A stretch of DNA of 64,000 bases. Origin: JANQHO01 sp965218075 (lineage in GTDB: Bacteria > Bacteroidota > Bacteroidia > Flavobacteriales > Schleiferiaceae). Numbering within the stretch: the stretch's first letter is position 1; the number at the start of each line of letters is the position of its first letter. Below the pieces are notes generated by a model. That model had not been told where the DNA came from and searched no databases. It saw only the letters and a program-made list of their open reading frames with translations. Below are positions 16,442 through 24,173 of this stretch, piece by piece. Location: assembly GCA_965218075.1 (NCBI GenBank), contig CBDCJZ010000003.1, positions 930,001-994,000 of the forward strand, read 5' to 3'. Position numbers and translations under genes: made by a program.

Positions 16442-18147
16442 TAAAAATTGCTCGTAATATTTAGGGAAAACCCCTTTGAAGCAGGCACGATCCTGCATAT
16501 ACCACCAACGCAGAATACTCCTTCTTGTTGTCTGCCATAGCCTAATTGAAAACGGGTGATGCCAATGGTATAACCTAAATTAAAGTTAATGTAATGAATC
16601 CTCAGGTCTTTGTTAGGATTGCCATAATTGTAGGCATCCTGAAAGGCAAAGAACCATTTGGGCGCTATAGAATATTCTAGCAATACCAGTGCCCAGTTAC
16701 CTCGGTCATCTTCAGTAAGCAACAATTGCCATTCCGAACGTAAAGAGTGTCTTGGCTTAATCTTATACAGCCATTCCAATACTCCTGCATTTAGCTGAAG
16801 AATTTCGGGGTTTTTGTCTGAGCTAATCAAATTATAGTCAGATACTCCTTTACGCAAAACACTGTTATTAAAATCAAAATTGTAATAGGTAAAAATAGCT
16901 TTCCATGATTTACTCAGTTTTTTCTTTATTTCTGCATGAAAATCCTGAAAATATTTAAAAGGCCCCAACCGGAAGATTGATGAGCTATAGCCATTAGTGC
17001 CATCTATAGCTTTTCCGACTATGGAAGTGTCGATAGGGCTGTAAACCGGCCTAGGGGTAAAGTCTTTGCTAATGCCATAGCTGTTGGCAAAGCTCAAGGT
17101 GATGAGAGTTCCATATTTGCCACCGATGGTAGTTCCTTTTTTAAAATTATATGAAACTTCAGCTTGTAACCCGACTTCTCCAGTGGGGACCGTATTAAAG
17201 GAATACAAAGCCGGTAGGGCGTAAGTATGCAAGGTAGTAAGTGGAGGAAGGTAGTTGATCAACAATTGCTGAGGATCAGTAGTTCTTTCCGATCGGAAAG
17301 AAAAATTATCCCATTGTTTAACCCCCAGTGAAGCTCCCAAATTTCCCTTCGCATAGGAAGTATTGATAAACAAAGCTGAGCCAGGTTTATATATAAAGCT
17401 GTTATCTGTACTAGGGTCATTGCTTTTGTAAGCATATTCTCCAAAAATGTTAAAGTTGCCTGTAATTAGATTAACCCTGAAGGCTCCAGTAGCTACATTT
17501 TCAGGCAGATTATAGAAAGGGTCTTCGTCTCGCTGGTATTTACTTACAAAACTCGCTCCTATTATCAGGTTAGTTTTATCGTCAGACAACAGAAATTTGC
17601 CTAAGTTCCATTCGGCATCAACTCCCCTTACAATACCTTTGCTTTTCTCAAAGAAGTTGCGTTGCCTCCCTATTAACCCTTTAAGAACAATGTCTTCCCT
17701 TGGAGCAAAGATTATCCTCATTCCATCGAAATTATTATCTAGACCCAATCCCCTTTCTTCATAAGTTCGCAGCACCAGGCCACTACCAAACTGCTCATAA
17801 AAGTTGCCAGCAGTTATGTCTACTTTATTTTTGATATAACGCAAGTAGCGATAGGCAATTCCTTCACCCTTATATCCTTTAGGCAAGCCAACCAAATTGT
17901 TTTGATAATTTTCATAACGCATTCCGGCTATGAAATCATTTTTGATATAAGTAAGATTCAGGAAGCCCGCTGCGAGAAGCCTTTCATCTGGATAGGCTTC
18001 AGCTGTTGGATCAATGAGGGTGTCTTTCAGGTAATACTGGAAGTTAGCCTGAAAATTTCCACTAATCTGTCCAAAATTCTTACTCTGGCCTTTAGCAGAG
18101 CTCAAGAAAGTTAAGCTTATGCTAAGGGCTAATAGTTTTTTTGCCAC
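16441..18147 (-). CDS. DUF6029-like outer-membrane beta-barrel protein
   Basis: The 568-residue protein has a signal peptide (MAKKLLALSISLTFLSSAKG) and many alternating strands ending in aromatic residues (ITSNF at the C-terminus), typical of an outer-membrane barrel. The order ISGNFQANFQYY, TAGNFYEQFGSGLVLR and GVDAEWNLG matches the DUF6029 family as I recall it, which is often found beside TlpA and Omp28 genes. The function is not established. It lies 10 bp after the TlpA-like gene, and its stop overlaps the Omp28 start (TAATG). It may act with its neighbours in export or folding of disulfide-containing surface proteins; that is inference. Confidence 0.65.
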   Translation of the reverse strand: MAKKLLALSISLTFLSSAKGQSKNFGQISGNFQANFQYYLKDTLIDPTAEAYPDERLLAAGFLNLTYIKNDFIAGMRYENYQNNLVGLPKGYKGEGIAYRYLRYIKNKVDITAGNFYEQFGSGLVLRTYEERGLGLDNNFDGMRIIFAPREDIVLKGLIGRQRNFFEKSKGIVRGVDAEWNLGKFLLSDDKTNLIIGASFVSKYQRDEDPFYNLPENVATGAFRVNLITGNFNIFGEYAYKSNDPSTDNSFIYKPGSALFINTSYAKGNLGASLGVKQWDNFSFRSERTTDPQQLLINYLPPLTTLHTYALPALYSFNTVPTGEVGLQAEVSYNFKKGTTIGGKYGTLITLSFANSYGISKDFTPRPVYSPIDTSIVGKAIDGTNGYSSSIFRLGPFKYFQDFHAEIKKKLSKSWKAIFTYYNFDFNNSVLRKGVSDYNLISSDKNPEILQLNAGVLEWLYKIKPRHSLRSEWQLLLTEDDRGNWALVLLEYSIAPKWFFAFQDAYNYGNPNKDLRIHYINFNLGYTIGITRFQLGYGRQQEGVFCVGGICRIVPASKGFSLNITSNF

Positions 18148-18157
18148 AGAAAAAATT

Positions 18158-18667
18158 TTATTTGCTAATAATTTGGCCCTTTGCCACTTTGGTTACTAGC
18201 TGATAAAGGAGATCCTCATCACCGGGAATGTAACCATTGTGCTGCCACACTATTTTTCCCTCTCCTTCCAAAAGAAAAGTGTGGGGAATATTATTCACAT
18301 TTAAAGCTCTTCTCAACTCTGAGTTTTCATCTAGATAAACGTCATAGTCTTCCCAACCCTGGCTGGTGATAAATGGGCGTACCTTGCCCGCGTTGCGGGT
18401 ATCATCAATAGAAATAGCAATTAGCTTAACTCCCGTTTCATCTATCCAATCGATATATTGATCATTAATGGCATTCAACTCTCTTATACAAGGTTTACAC
18501 CAGGTCGCCCAAAAGCTCACAATTAGAGGTTTTCCATCATTGCTAAGGGTAGAAGCATCTACTATATTCCCTTCCAAATCCTTTATTTTAATAGAAGGTA
18601 TCTTGTCTTGTCCGTAGTCTAGAAAAACAAAAGAGATGAAAATTAAAAAAGTGAATAACTTTTTCAT
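18158..18667 (-). CDS. TlpA-like thioredoxin-fold thiol oxidoreductase
   Basis: The 169-residue periplasmic protein has a signal peptide (MKKLFTFLIFISFVFLDYGQ) and the TlpA/ResA arrangement: a KIKDLEGN start, FWATWCKPC active site (Cys57, Cys60) and NNIPHTFLL with the cis-proline. These proteins reduce or rearrange disulfides and are usually kept reduced by DsbD/CcdA; a dsbD is present at 57-59 kb. The longer frame adds 11 residues before the signal peptide, so ATG 18667 is preferred. It lies 77 bp after the CGWC Omp28-like gene and 10 bp before the DUF6029 barrel. Confidence 0.85.
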   Translation of the reverse strand: MKKLFTFLIFISFVFLDYGQDKIPSIKIKDLEGNIVDASTLSNDGKPLIVSFWATWCKPCIRELNAINDQYIDWIDETGVKLIAISIDDTRNAGKVRPFITSQGWEDYDVYLDENSELRRALNVNNIPHTFLLEGEGKIVWQHNGYIPGDEDLLYQLVTKVAKGQIISK

Positions 18668-18744
18668 CTGAAAGTGAGCTTTAATTAAAAAAATAGCCAA
18701 GCTAATGCCTGGCTACTTTAAAAATAATGTCAATAATTTATTTT

Positions 18745-20919
18745 TTAGTGAACAATATATAGTCGCTCAGAGCTAACTCTATTCTCCTCATCAGAAACGG
18801 TAATGAAATAAACTCCTGAAGTGAAACGAGCAATGTCCATATCAATTACCCTGATATTGGAATAAGACTGGCTCATTACTTTTTGTCCTACCATATTATA
18901 CACTTCAACAGTAGCTTCAGCTTGAAACTCATTTAACTCGACAAAAAGGCGGTTTTTAGCAGGATTAGGATAAAGTCGGAAAGATTTTCTTTCTATTTCC
19001 TCAGCAATGCCTATAGGCGGATTTGTCTGATCGGCATTAATCACCTCATGGGTGTTACCATTAAGGAGCATAGCCACCACATTAAATTTTGACCAATCAT
19101 CAATAGTAATACCACGAATATTAATAGTGATGCTATGTGAAACTTTTTGCCCTGCTGTGATATTGGGCGGAACGCTACCCAAACTACCGGAAAAACTTGG
19201 AGCAATAGCCCTGGCAACATGATTATAAACCATATCCGAAGCAGGTATAGTAGAGGGTTCTTTTTGCCAGTCTTTACCCGCACCAACTAAAGGTGTGTTA
19301 TTAGCTTGGTGACTGAAATAGTTACTATGATCGTACCTCCGACTAATTCCAGTAACTCCATTTTCAATCAATACGGCTACGAGACGATAGTCGACGCCAC
19401 TTTCATCGGCAACGAAACCTGCTTCAATATCAACCTCGACTGTGTTATTAGCTTTATTGTGATCAGCTTTCAGTATAGCGACCTTAGCCACTGGAGTAAT
19501 CGCTTTACGTTGACGATAAGCATCTTCTAATCTATTCTTGCTAGGATAAGGGTCTAAAACACGATCTACAAGAGAGGATGGAAATCCAATACTAGGATTA
19601 GGATTACCCGGGTCTGATGGATCAAACTTTCGGATGGGTCCATCATAATCATCAACCACCATAGGATCTCTATTATGTACGGCAATAGTAATCGCATCAC
19701 CACTATGTGTAGAACTCATATGTTCCATTCCCACTATACCTGCGGGGCACCATCCACACCAGTTTCCCGTTCTTTCCTCAATTACCACTTTGCGCTCTGG
19801 AATGTTGGCAATAGCGTTAACGACAAAGGTAATAGTATCATTAGTATTGTAATCATCGCTGGAGCGGTTAACATTATCTGTCCAAAGCTTAACTTCATAC
19901 CTGCCATCAGTTGAAGGGGTAAAAGGAACAGGGTGCTGCAATTCTTTAAATTCACCAGTAAGCATTGTAGTAGTTAGAGCAGCAGTTACAGGGACACCAC
20001 CATTAATACTATAATTGATATCGAGTCCAGTCACAGTCTTACTACCCCTGCTTCTAAATACCGCTGAAATATTTACAGGCTTGCCGGTTTGAACTATTCC
20101 AGAAGCCATCCCAGAAGTAATGTTATTGCTGATGGCACTCATATCATGAGCAGGCTGAACTCCATCTATAAACTCATAGAAAGAGTTATCTGATGGTGTA
20201 GGGCTATTATTTGAATAGCTTTGAGTGAAAGGTGAAGATAGATCTAAAGTAGCAGCAATAGCATCTATCTGAACTCCTACTGTTAAGGAAACATTAGCCG
20301 AACCGGGGGCTTCCGTCCTTTGGTCAACAATGTAAATATTATTAGTCGTTTCTTCCAAAACAATAGACCAATAGGTATAACCCGTACTTATTCCCATCTC
20401 AGAAGCAGATGAATACAAAATCCAATGCTGACGATTAGGAGCGGTACCAAATGTTTTGGAAAGAATATTATCATTGCTTCCACTAATGTTTAGGCCCCAC
20501 ACACAGATCGAGTTATCGGGGACTACGAGAGAGGGTAAAACTCCGTTTTGACTACTTGGAACAAAGGTAGAAGACGTACTGAAGGTCAATACACCTGTAT
20601 TAGATACAATGTAAGAAGATACTGGCTCACGATTAAACTGAAAACTAAAAGGGATGATTTGAGCGGGAGACCAGCTGTCAACACTGGTCGATGACATAAC
20701 ACTAGACCAGCCAGACTTAACTCCTGGCTCTTCCTCATCTTTATTTAGCTTTCCTGGATTGTAACCTACCGTAATAGCAGGAAGCACATAATAGTTTGAC
20801 GTAGGGGGCTTCGGGCCTAAAGAAGAAGCCGTCTCTCCTCCAGAAGACACATGACGACTTTGGGAATAGGCTAAACTCATTGACAATAAGAAACATAGAA
20901 GGATGTGTAATTTTTTCAT
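18745..20919 (-). CDS. T9SS type A cargo with Omp28/thioredoxin-like CGWC domain
   Basis: The 724-residue protein has a signal peptide (1-20). Its N-terminal module (about 80-250) is shared with the giant proteins A, C and E: SWSPAQIIPFSF, VSNTGVLTF, GTAPNRQHWI, VLEETTNNIYIVD and TVGVQ appear in the same order. A beta domain follows (about 255-370), then an Omp28-like thioredoxin domain with TGNWCGWCPAG (Cys388, Cys391), and a type A T9SS sorting domain (FRLYPNPAKNRLFVEL, MVGQKVM, GVYFITV). It is the first gene of the thiol-redox cluster. It may exchange disulfides outside the cell, possibly on proteins bearing the same N-terminal module; this is inference. Confidence 0.8.
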   Translation of the reverse strand: MKKLHILLCFLLSMSLAYSQSRHVSSGGETASSLGPKPPTSNYYVLPAITVGYNPGKLNKDEEEPGVKSGWSSVMSSTSVDSWSPAQIIPFSFQFNREPVSSYIVSNTGVLTFSTSSTFVPSSQNGVLPSLVVPDNSICVWGLNISGSNDNILSKTFGTAPNRQHWILYSSASEMGISTGYTYWSIVLEETTNNIYIVDQRTEAPGSANVSLTVGVQIDAIAATLDLSSPFTQSYSNNSPTPSDNSFYEFIDGVQPAHDMSAISNNITSGMASGIVQTGKPVNISAVFRSRGSKTVTGLDINYSINGGVPVTAALTTTMLTGEFKELQHPVPFTPSTDGRYEVKLWTDNVNRSSDDYNTNDTITFVVNAIANIPERKVVIEERTGNWCGWCPAGIVGMEHMSSTHSGDAITIAVHNRDPMVVDDYDGPIRKFDPSDPGNPNPSIGFPSSLVDRVLDPYPSKNRLEDAYRQRKAITPVAKVAILKADHNKANNTVEVDIEAGFVADESGVDYRLVAVLIENGVTGISRRYDHSNYFSHQANNTPLVGAGKDWQKEPSTIPASDMVYNHVARAIAPSFSGSLGSVPPNITAGQKVSHSITINIRGITIDDWSKFNVVAMLLNGNTHEVINADQTNPPIGIAEEIERKSFRLYPNPAKNRLFVELNEFQAEATVEVYNMVGQKVMSQSYSNIRVIDMDIARFTSGVYFITVSDEENRVSSERLYIVH

Positions 20920-20950
20920 GATTTATTTATATTTAGCATTCGTTGTGATG

Positions 20951-20981
20951 CAAGAATACAACTTTATTTTTACATGCACAA
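20951..20981 (-). promoter_or_regulatory. Probable promoter of the CGWC/TlpA/Omp28 cluster
   Basis: On the minus strand, TTG (20981-20979), 20 bp, then TATTCTTG (20958-20951) fits the TTG-N19/20-TAnnTTTG pattern with one mismatch. It lies about 32 bp before the start codon at 20919. Confidence 0.45.
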
Positions 20982-21124
20982 TAAAATTTGGCTGAAAATT
21001 ACATAATTTTCTATTTTAAAGACTTAAATTTTCTAAACATAGACGGATTTGGATCTCTATAATTTTTAACTTTCATCAATGGTATAGAGGGGTATTATAA
21101 TGTGTTCCAATCTATTATTTCCTG

Positions 21125-21255
21125 TTTCTATTTAGCCTTATTGCCGCCTCTGCAGCAGTTCCACATCCGCAAAATGGGTTTAATCCTCCCCCTCTCAGAA
21201 CAAGTGGATTTTATAATTCTTTCTAAATAATGACAATGGCTTTTGTGAAGACCAT
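21125..21255 (-). pseudogene. DNA methyltransferase remnant
   Basis: The minus strand reads NPFCGCGTAAEAAIRLNR (21180-21127), the motif I and following helix of DNA adenine/cytosine-N4 methylases (consensus DPFCGCGT). Just upstream, in other frames, are QKPLSL and LERIIKST, which precede motif I in such enzymes. At least two frameshifts and several stops separate the pieces. It is a decayed restriction-modification or phage methylase; only the catalytic SAM-binding end is recognisable. Confidence 0.6.
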
Positions 21256-21616
21256 ATTCGTCATTTGCACTTTTCTATCCTTTCCTTATAAATCTGGCGG
21301 TAAATTATTTGTTGAATAAGACCGTGTCTTTAAATTATCTTTCATAATAATGGCTTGCAGTCGGGTCACAATGAGTAATAAATAAGCTCCTATATTCTTG
21401 AGTATCTGCCTCATAAATACAAGCCTCTCTGCCATTATAATTATAAGATGAGCCAGTAGTCTCCTATCCTTAATTAGACGTCGTGCTTTCTATATAGACC
21501 CTATCCATAAGTTTCAGGAACTTTTTAACTACTCCAGATATCTCCCTATTCTCTTCTAAATTTTCTTTAATTTGACTTGTGTAAGTCTACATACTCGGAA
21601 AATGCTTTTTGCTGAG

Positions 21617-21835
21617 CAACTTCCCCCTACCCTTGCCTTTCTTTAGCATTTAATATAAGGCTGATAGCTAAAAAAACACTTTTGTAAAAGGTATTCTCGT
21701 TCGATGAAATATAGTGCCTATTGAAATCCCCAAGGCATTTACAACCGGTATAATTTTGGCAATTATAATCGGTCTTTTTGTCCAATCTTTTCGCATCGTC
21801 CCACAATAAGGGCAAATTGGCTTCCCCCACTTTAA
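21617..21835 (-). pseudogene. IS1595-type (ISXO2-like) transposase remnant, N-terminal zinc ribbon
   Basis: Reading the minus strand with frame changes gives KWGKPICPYCGTMRKDW, then a YNCxxxxGCKC-like second cysteine pair, then GTIFHRTRIPFTKVFLAI and LILNAK. This is the N-terminal zinc-ribbon region of IS1595/ISXO2 transposases. Frameshifts and stops show that it is dead. A second piece of the same family lies at 23405-23666. Confidence 0.6.
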
Positions 21836-22240
21836 TACTCTCTAAATGTTTTATGTAACTTTACTCTGTTGAAAACCTTTAGAGCAATTTAAATGTATCC
21901 ATTCCTTGTTTTGTTTTATGATACGAAAGATCGATAAAATCAAGTCTTTAACAAAGAATTACGGTTTTTATTAGCCAAACATAGTATACGTATTTTTTGA
22001 CTAAAAACATGAAATGTTTATAGATGTAGAAAGTACACAAAATACCGAAGATGGAAAAATATTAATGAGGTACATTAAATTACAAGGAGTAGAACCAAGG
22101 AAAAAGAGAAAATATTATTGAAAATCCATCGAAATGCTAATAATATCAGTTAAGACGTTGAATATTCAAAAGAGAGGCTAAGTCAATTGCTCTATACCCT
22201 GGTTAATAAAGCCGTTATTCTAACCTACAACTTGACCTTA

Positions 22241-23126
22241 ATGAGTTCTAAATCTGATGTTGACAAATACACACGCAGAAGACTTTCATTCTTCTTACAT
22301 ATCGGTAATTATAAGTATTTCCCTGGTATTATTTGTACTAGGTATCTTTGGCATGCTAATACTCAATGTCGGTACTGTTACCCGTCAGGTAAAGGAAAAT
22401 TATGCCATAATTGTTCTTTTAAAAAATGACTCTCCGCAATTAGAGATCAGGCAATTTCAGAAAGGTCTCAAGTTATCTCCTTTTGTAAAAACAACTGAAT
22501 TTGTTTCTAAAGAAGCTGCTGCTGAAGAGCTCAAAAAGGAGTTGGAAGAGGATTTTTTGGAATTCTTAGGCTACAACCCACTATTGGATGCCATAGAAAT
22601 ACGACTGAATGCGGAATATGTGAATCCGGAACAATTAGCCCATCTGGAAAGGGAATATACCAAAAACAGCTTTGTTAAAGAAGTGGTTTACGATAAACCT
22701 TTAATACAAATGATGAATGAAAATGTTGAGAAAATAGGACTAATACTAATAGGAGGATGTGTTTTGCTGTCTCTCATTGCTATTGGCCTTATAAATAGTT
22801 CTATCCGTCTTTCTATTTACTCCCGAAGGTTTTTAATTAAAACTATGCAGTTAGTAGGCGCTACTAAGGGATTTATCTGCAAACCTTTTATTTGGCGTAG
22901 TCTTCGTCATGGAATACTTGGTGCTATTATAGCTTTGATTCTGTTAGCTGTTCTATCACATTATATTAGCCGCAACATCCCTGATATAGTCTCACTTCAA
23001 AATACTGTTTACCTCGCCTTACTGGTTGGGGCTATAATTTTAATTGGCATGATAATTTCGATGTCATGCACTTTTTTTGCACTTAGAAAATATCTTAATT
23101 TAAAATCCGATCAATTACATTTTTGA
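22241..23126 (+). CDS. ftsX: Cell-division protein FtsX, with apparent N-terminal frameshift
   Basis: FtsX is the membrane permease-like partner of FtsE; it controls septal peptidoglycan hydrolysis. The product has an N-terminal membrane segment (YISVIISISLVLFVLGIFGML), an extracytoplasmic domain, and three C-terminal membrane segments with NSSIRLSIYSRRFLIKTMQLVGAT. The usual family start is DKYTRRRLSSSYIS. Here MSSKSDVDKYTRRRLS reads from ATG 22241, but SSYIS onward is in the next frame; one extra T near 22289-22290 (CATTCT) explains the shift. A second ATG at 22257 lies in the downstream frame and would give a nearly full-length protein with an altered first 11 residues. No ftsE is adjacent. 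DUF3098 follows. Confidence 0.85.
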
Positions 23127-23134
23127 GTAACACC

Positions 23135-23365
23135 ATGAAAAAACAAACTTTTGTCTTTAGGCGTAAAAACTATATTCTGATGATTACTGGCATCTTTTTC
23201 ATAGTCATCGGCTATGTTCTAATGGTAGGAGGTGGTAGTGACAAGCCTGAAGTCTTCAGTCCAGAGATTTTCTCTAAACGTAGAATCACTTGGGCACCTA
23301 TTATTATATTAACTGGTTTGATAATGGAAGTATTTGCTATTATGAAGAATTTTGAGAATGAATGA
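23135..23365 (+). CDS. DUF3098 small membrane protein
   Basis: The protein has about 76 residues and two membrane segments (YILMITGIFFIVIGYVLMVGG and APIIILTGLIMEVFAIM). It matches DUF3098, a short family typically found directly downstream of ftsX in Bacteroidota. ATG 23135 lies 8 bp after the ftsX stop; a TTG overlapping the ftsX end is less likely. The function is unknown. The usual next gene in many relatives (uppP) is absent here, and decayed transposon DNA follows instead. Confidence 0.8.
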   Translation: MKKQTFVFRRKNYILMITGIFFIVIGYVLMVGGGSDKPEVFSPEIFSKRRITWAPIIILTGLIMEVFAIMKNFENE

Positions 23366-23404
23366 TATAGGTAATTAGCACATTTTAGGACTAAAGAGAA
23401 TGAT

Positions 23405-23666
23405 AGTCAATAATTCAAACAAGTTGCCTTTTCTGTAATGCGTCACTAAGCTCCATATTCTTTTTAGCATAGATAAAAAATGATTTTTACTTACTCCATG
23501 ATATTTCTTAAAATCCTCTCCTTATCCAGGATCTAGAATCCCTCCAGTTCATTTATATGTCTTTTTCCCTTTGTAAATCTCTTAGCGTGATCCACTGTCG
23601 AAGTGTCTATCACAAAACTTTAGTGATTTATATTATCTAAATTTATCTGTATAAAGTCTTTCTTTT
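23405..23666 (-). pseudogene. IS1595-type transposase remnant, C-terminal part
   Basis: The minus strand reads TLYTDKFR-stop-YKSLKF, then in another frame TVDHAKRFTKGKRHINELEGF, then WSK and KSFFIYAKKNMELSDAL after more stops and shifts. The DHxKxFTxGxxHxNxxEGFW order is the C-terminal catalytic end of IS1595/ISXO2 transposases. It is non-functional. Because its position relative to the N-terminal remnant at 21.7 kb is the wrong way round, the two are separate decayed copies or rearranged. Confidence 0.6.
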
Positions 23667-23979
23667 TGCTGAATGCTTCTTTATTTCTTTCATTAAACTA
23701 CACTTACTAATCATCTAAGACAATTGTACATAATTATTGTATATATTTTCCCATCTATACTATATATAAGCATACCGAAAACCTTTGTTTTTCCACTGTT
23801 TCCTCTCCCTATATTCCCTTTGCTGTGCCCATCAAAAGCCCTCTCGTCCACACTCTATCTCTCCTCATTTAACACCTCAGGCTACTTATCTAAACGCTCT
23901 ACTCTCTCCACTTTTGTATCGCATGTAGTTGCTTTTCACTTTCTCAATAGCTCAACCTCATATTTTTGATTTTTTTTGT
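23667..23979. other. AT-rich spacer before the TonB receptor
   Basis: Runs of short T-rich frames without motifs. A frame at 23724-23969 is compositionally odd (I/F/S/P-rich) and is not called. The promoter of the next gene follows. Confidence 0.3.
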
Positions 23980-24010
23980 TTTGGTAGTTGATGCATTGAT
24001 AATATATTTG
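23980..24010 (+). promoter_or_regulatory. Consensus promoter of the TonB receptor gene
   Basis: TTTG (23980-23983), exactly 19 bp, then TATATTTG (24003-24010) matches the Bacteroidota housekeeping promoter in every conserved position. Transcription should start near 24017, leaving a leader of about 155 nt that contains the G-rich tract at 24092-24105. Confidence 0.75.
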
Positions 24011-24173
24011 TAATTGAATTCACTCTTTTTTCTTACATCATTGAACCCAGCAAGATGTAATCATTCGATCCTCGAATAGAAAATAATTTTGGAGGGAGGG
24101 AGGGTTTTTGATCATTTTTGATAACTAACCCTTCAACGTGGTGCATTTTTTGACGGACCAAGGCAAACTAGTT

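Larger units (their letters stand above)
20982..22240. other. Gene-free region with decayed mobile/restriction DNA
   Basis: About 1.26 kb with no intact gene. It holds at least two recognisable remnants on the minus strand, a DNA methyltransferase fragment and an IS1595-type transposase fragment, listed separately. An open but unidentified stretch lies between them (about 21310-21440, minus; reads YNGREACIYEADTQEYRSL). Confidence 0.5.

Noticed and set aside
22187..22429. 80-codon frame overlapping ftsX
   Set aside because: Only its MSSKSDVDKYTRRRLS part is meaningful, as the out-of-frame original start of ftsX; the rest is a shadow.
23724..23969. 81-codon frame before the TonB receptor
   Set aside because: Low-complexity I/F/P/S composition in T-rich DNA without start context.
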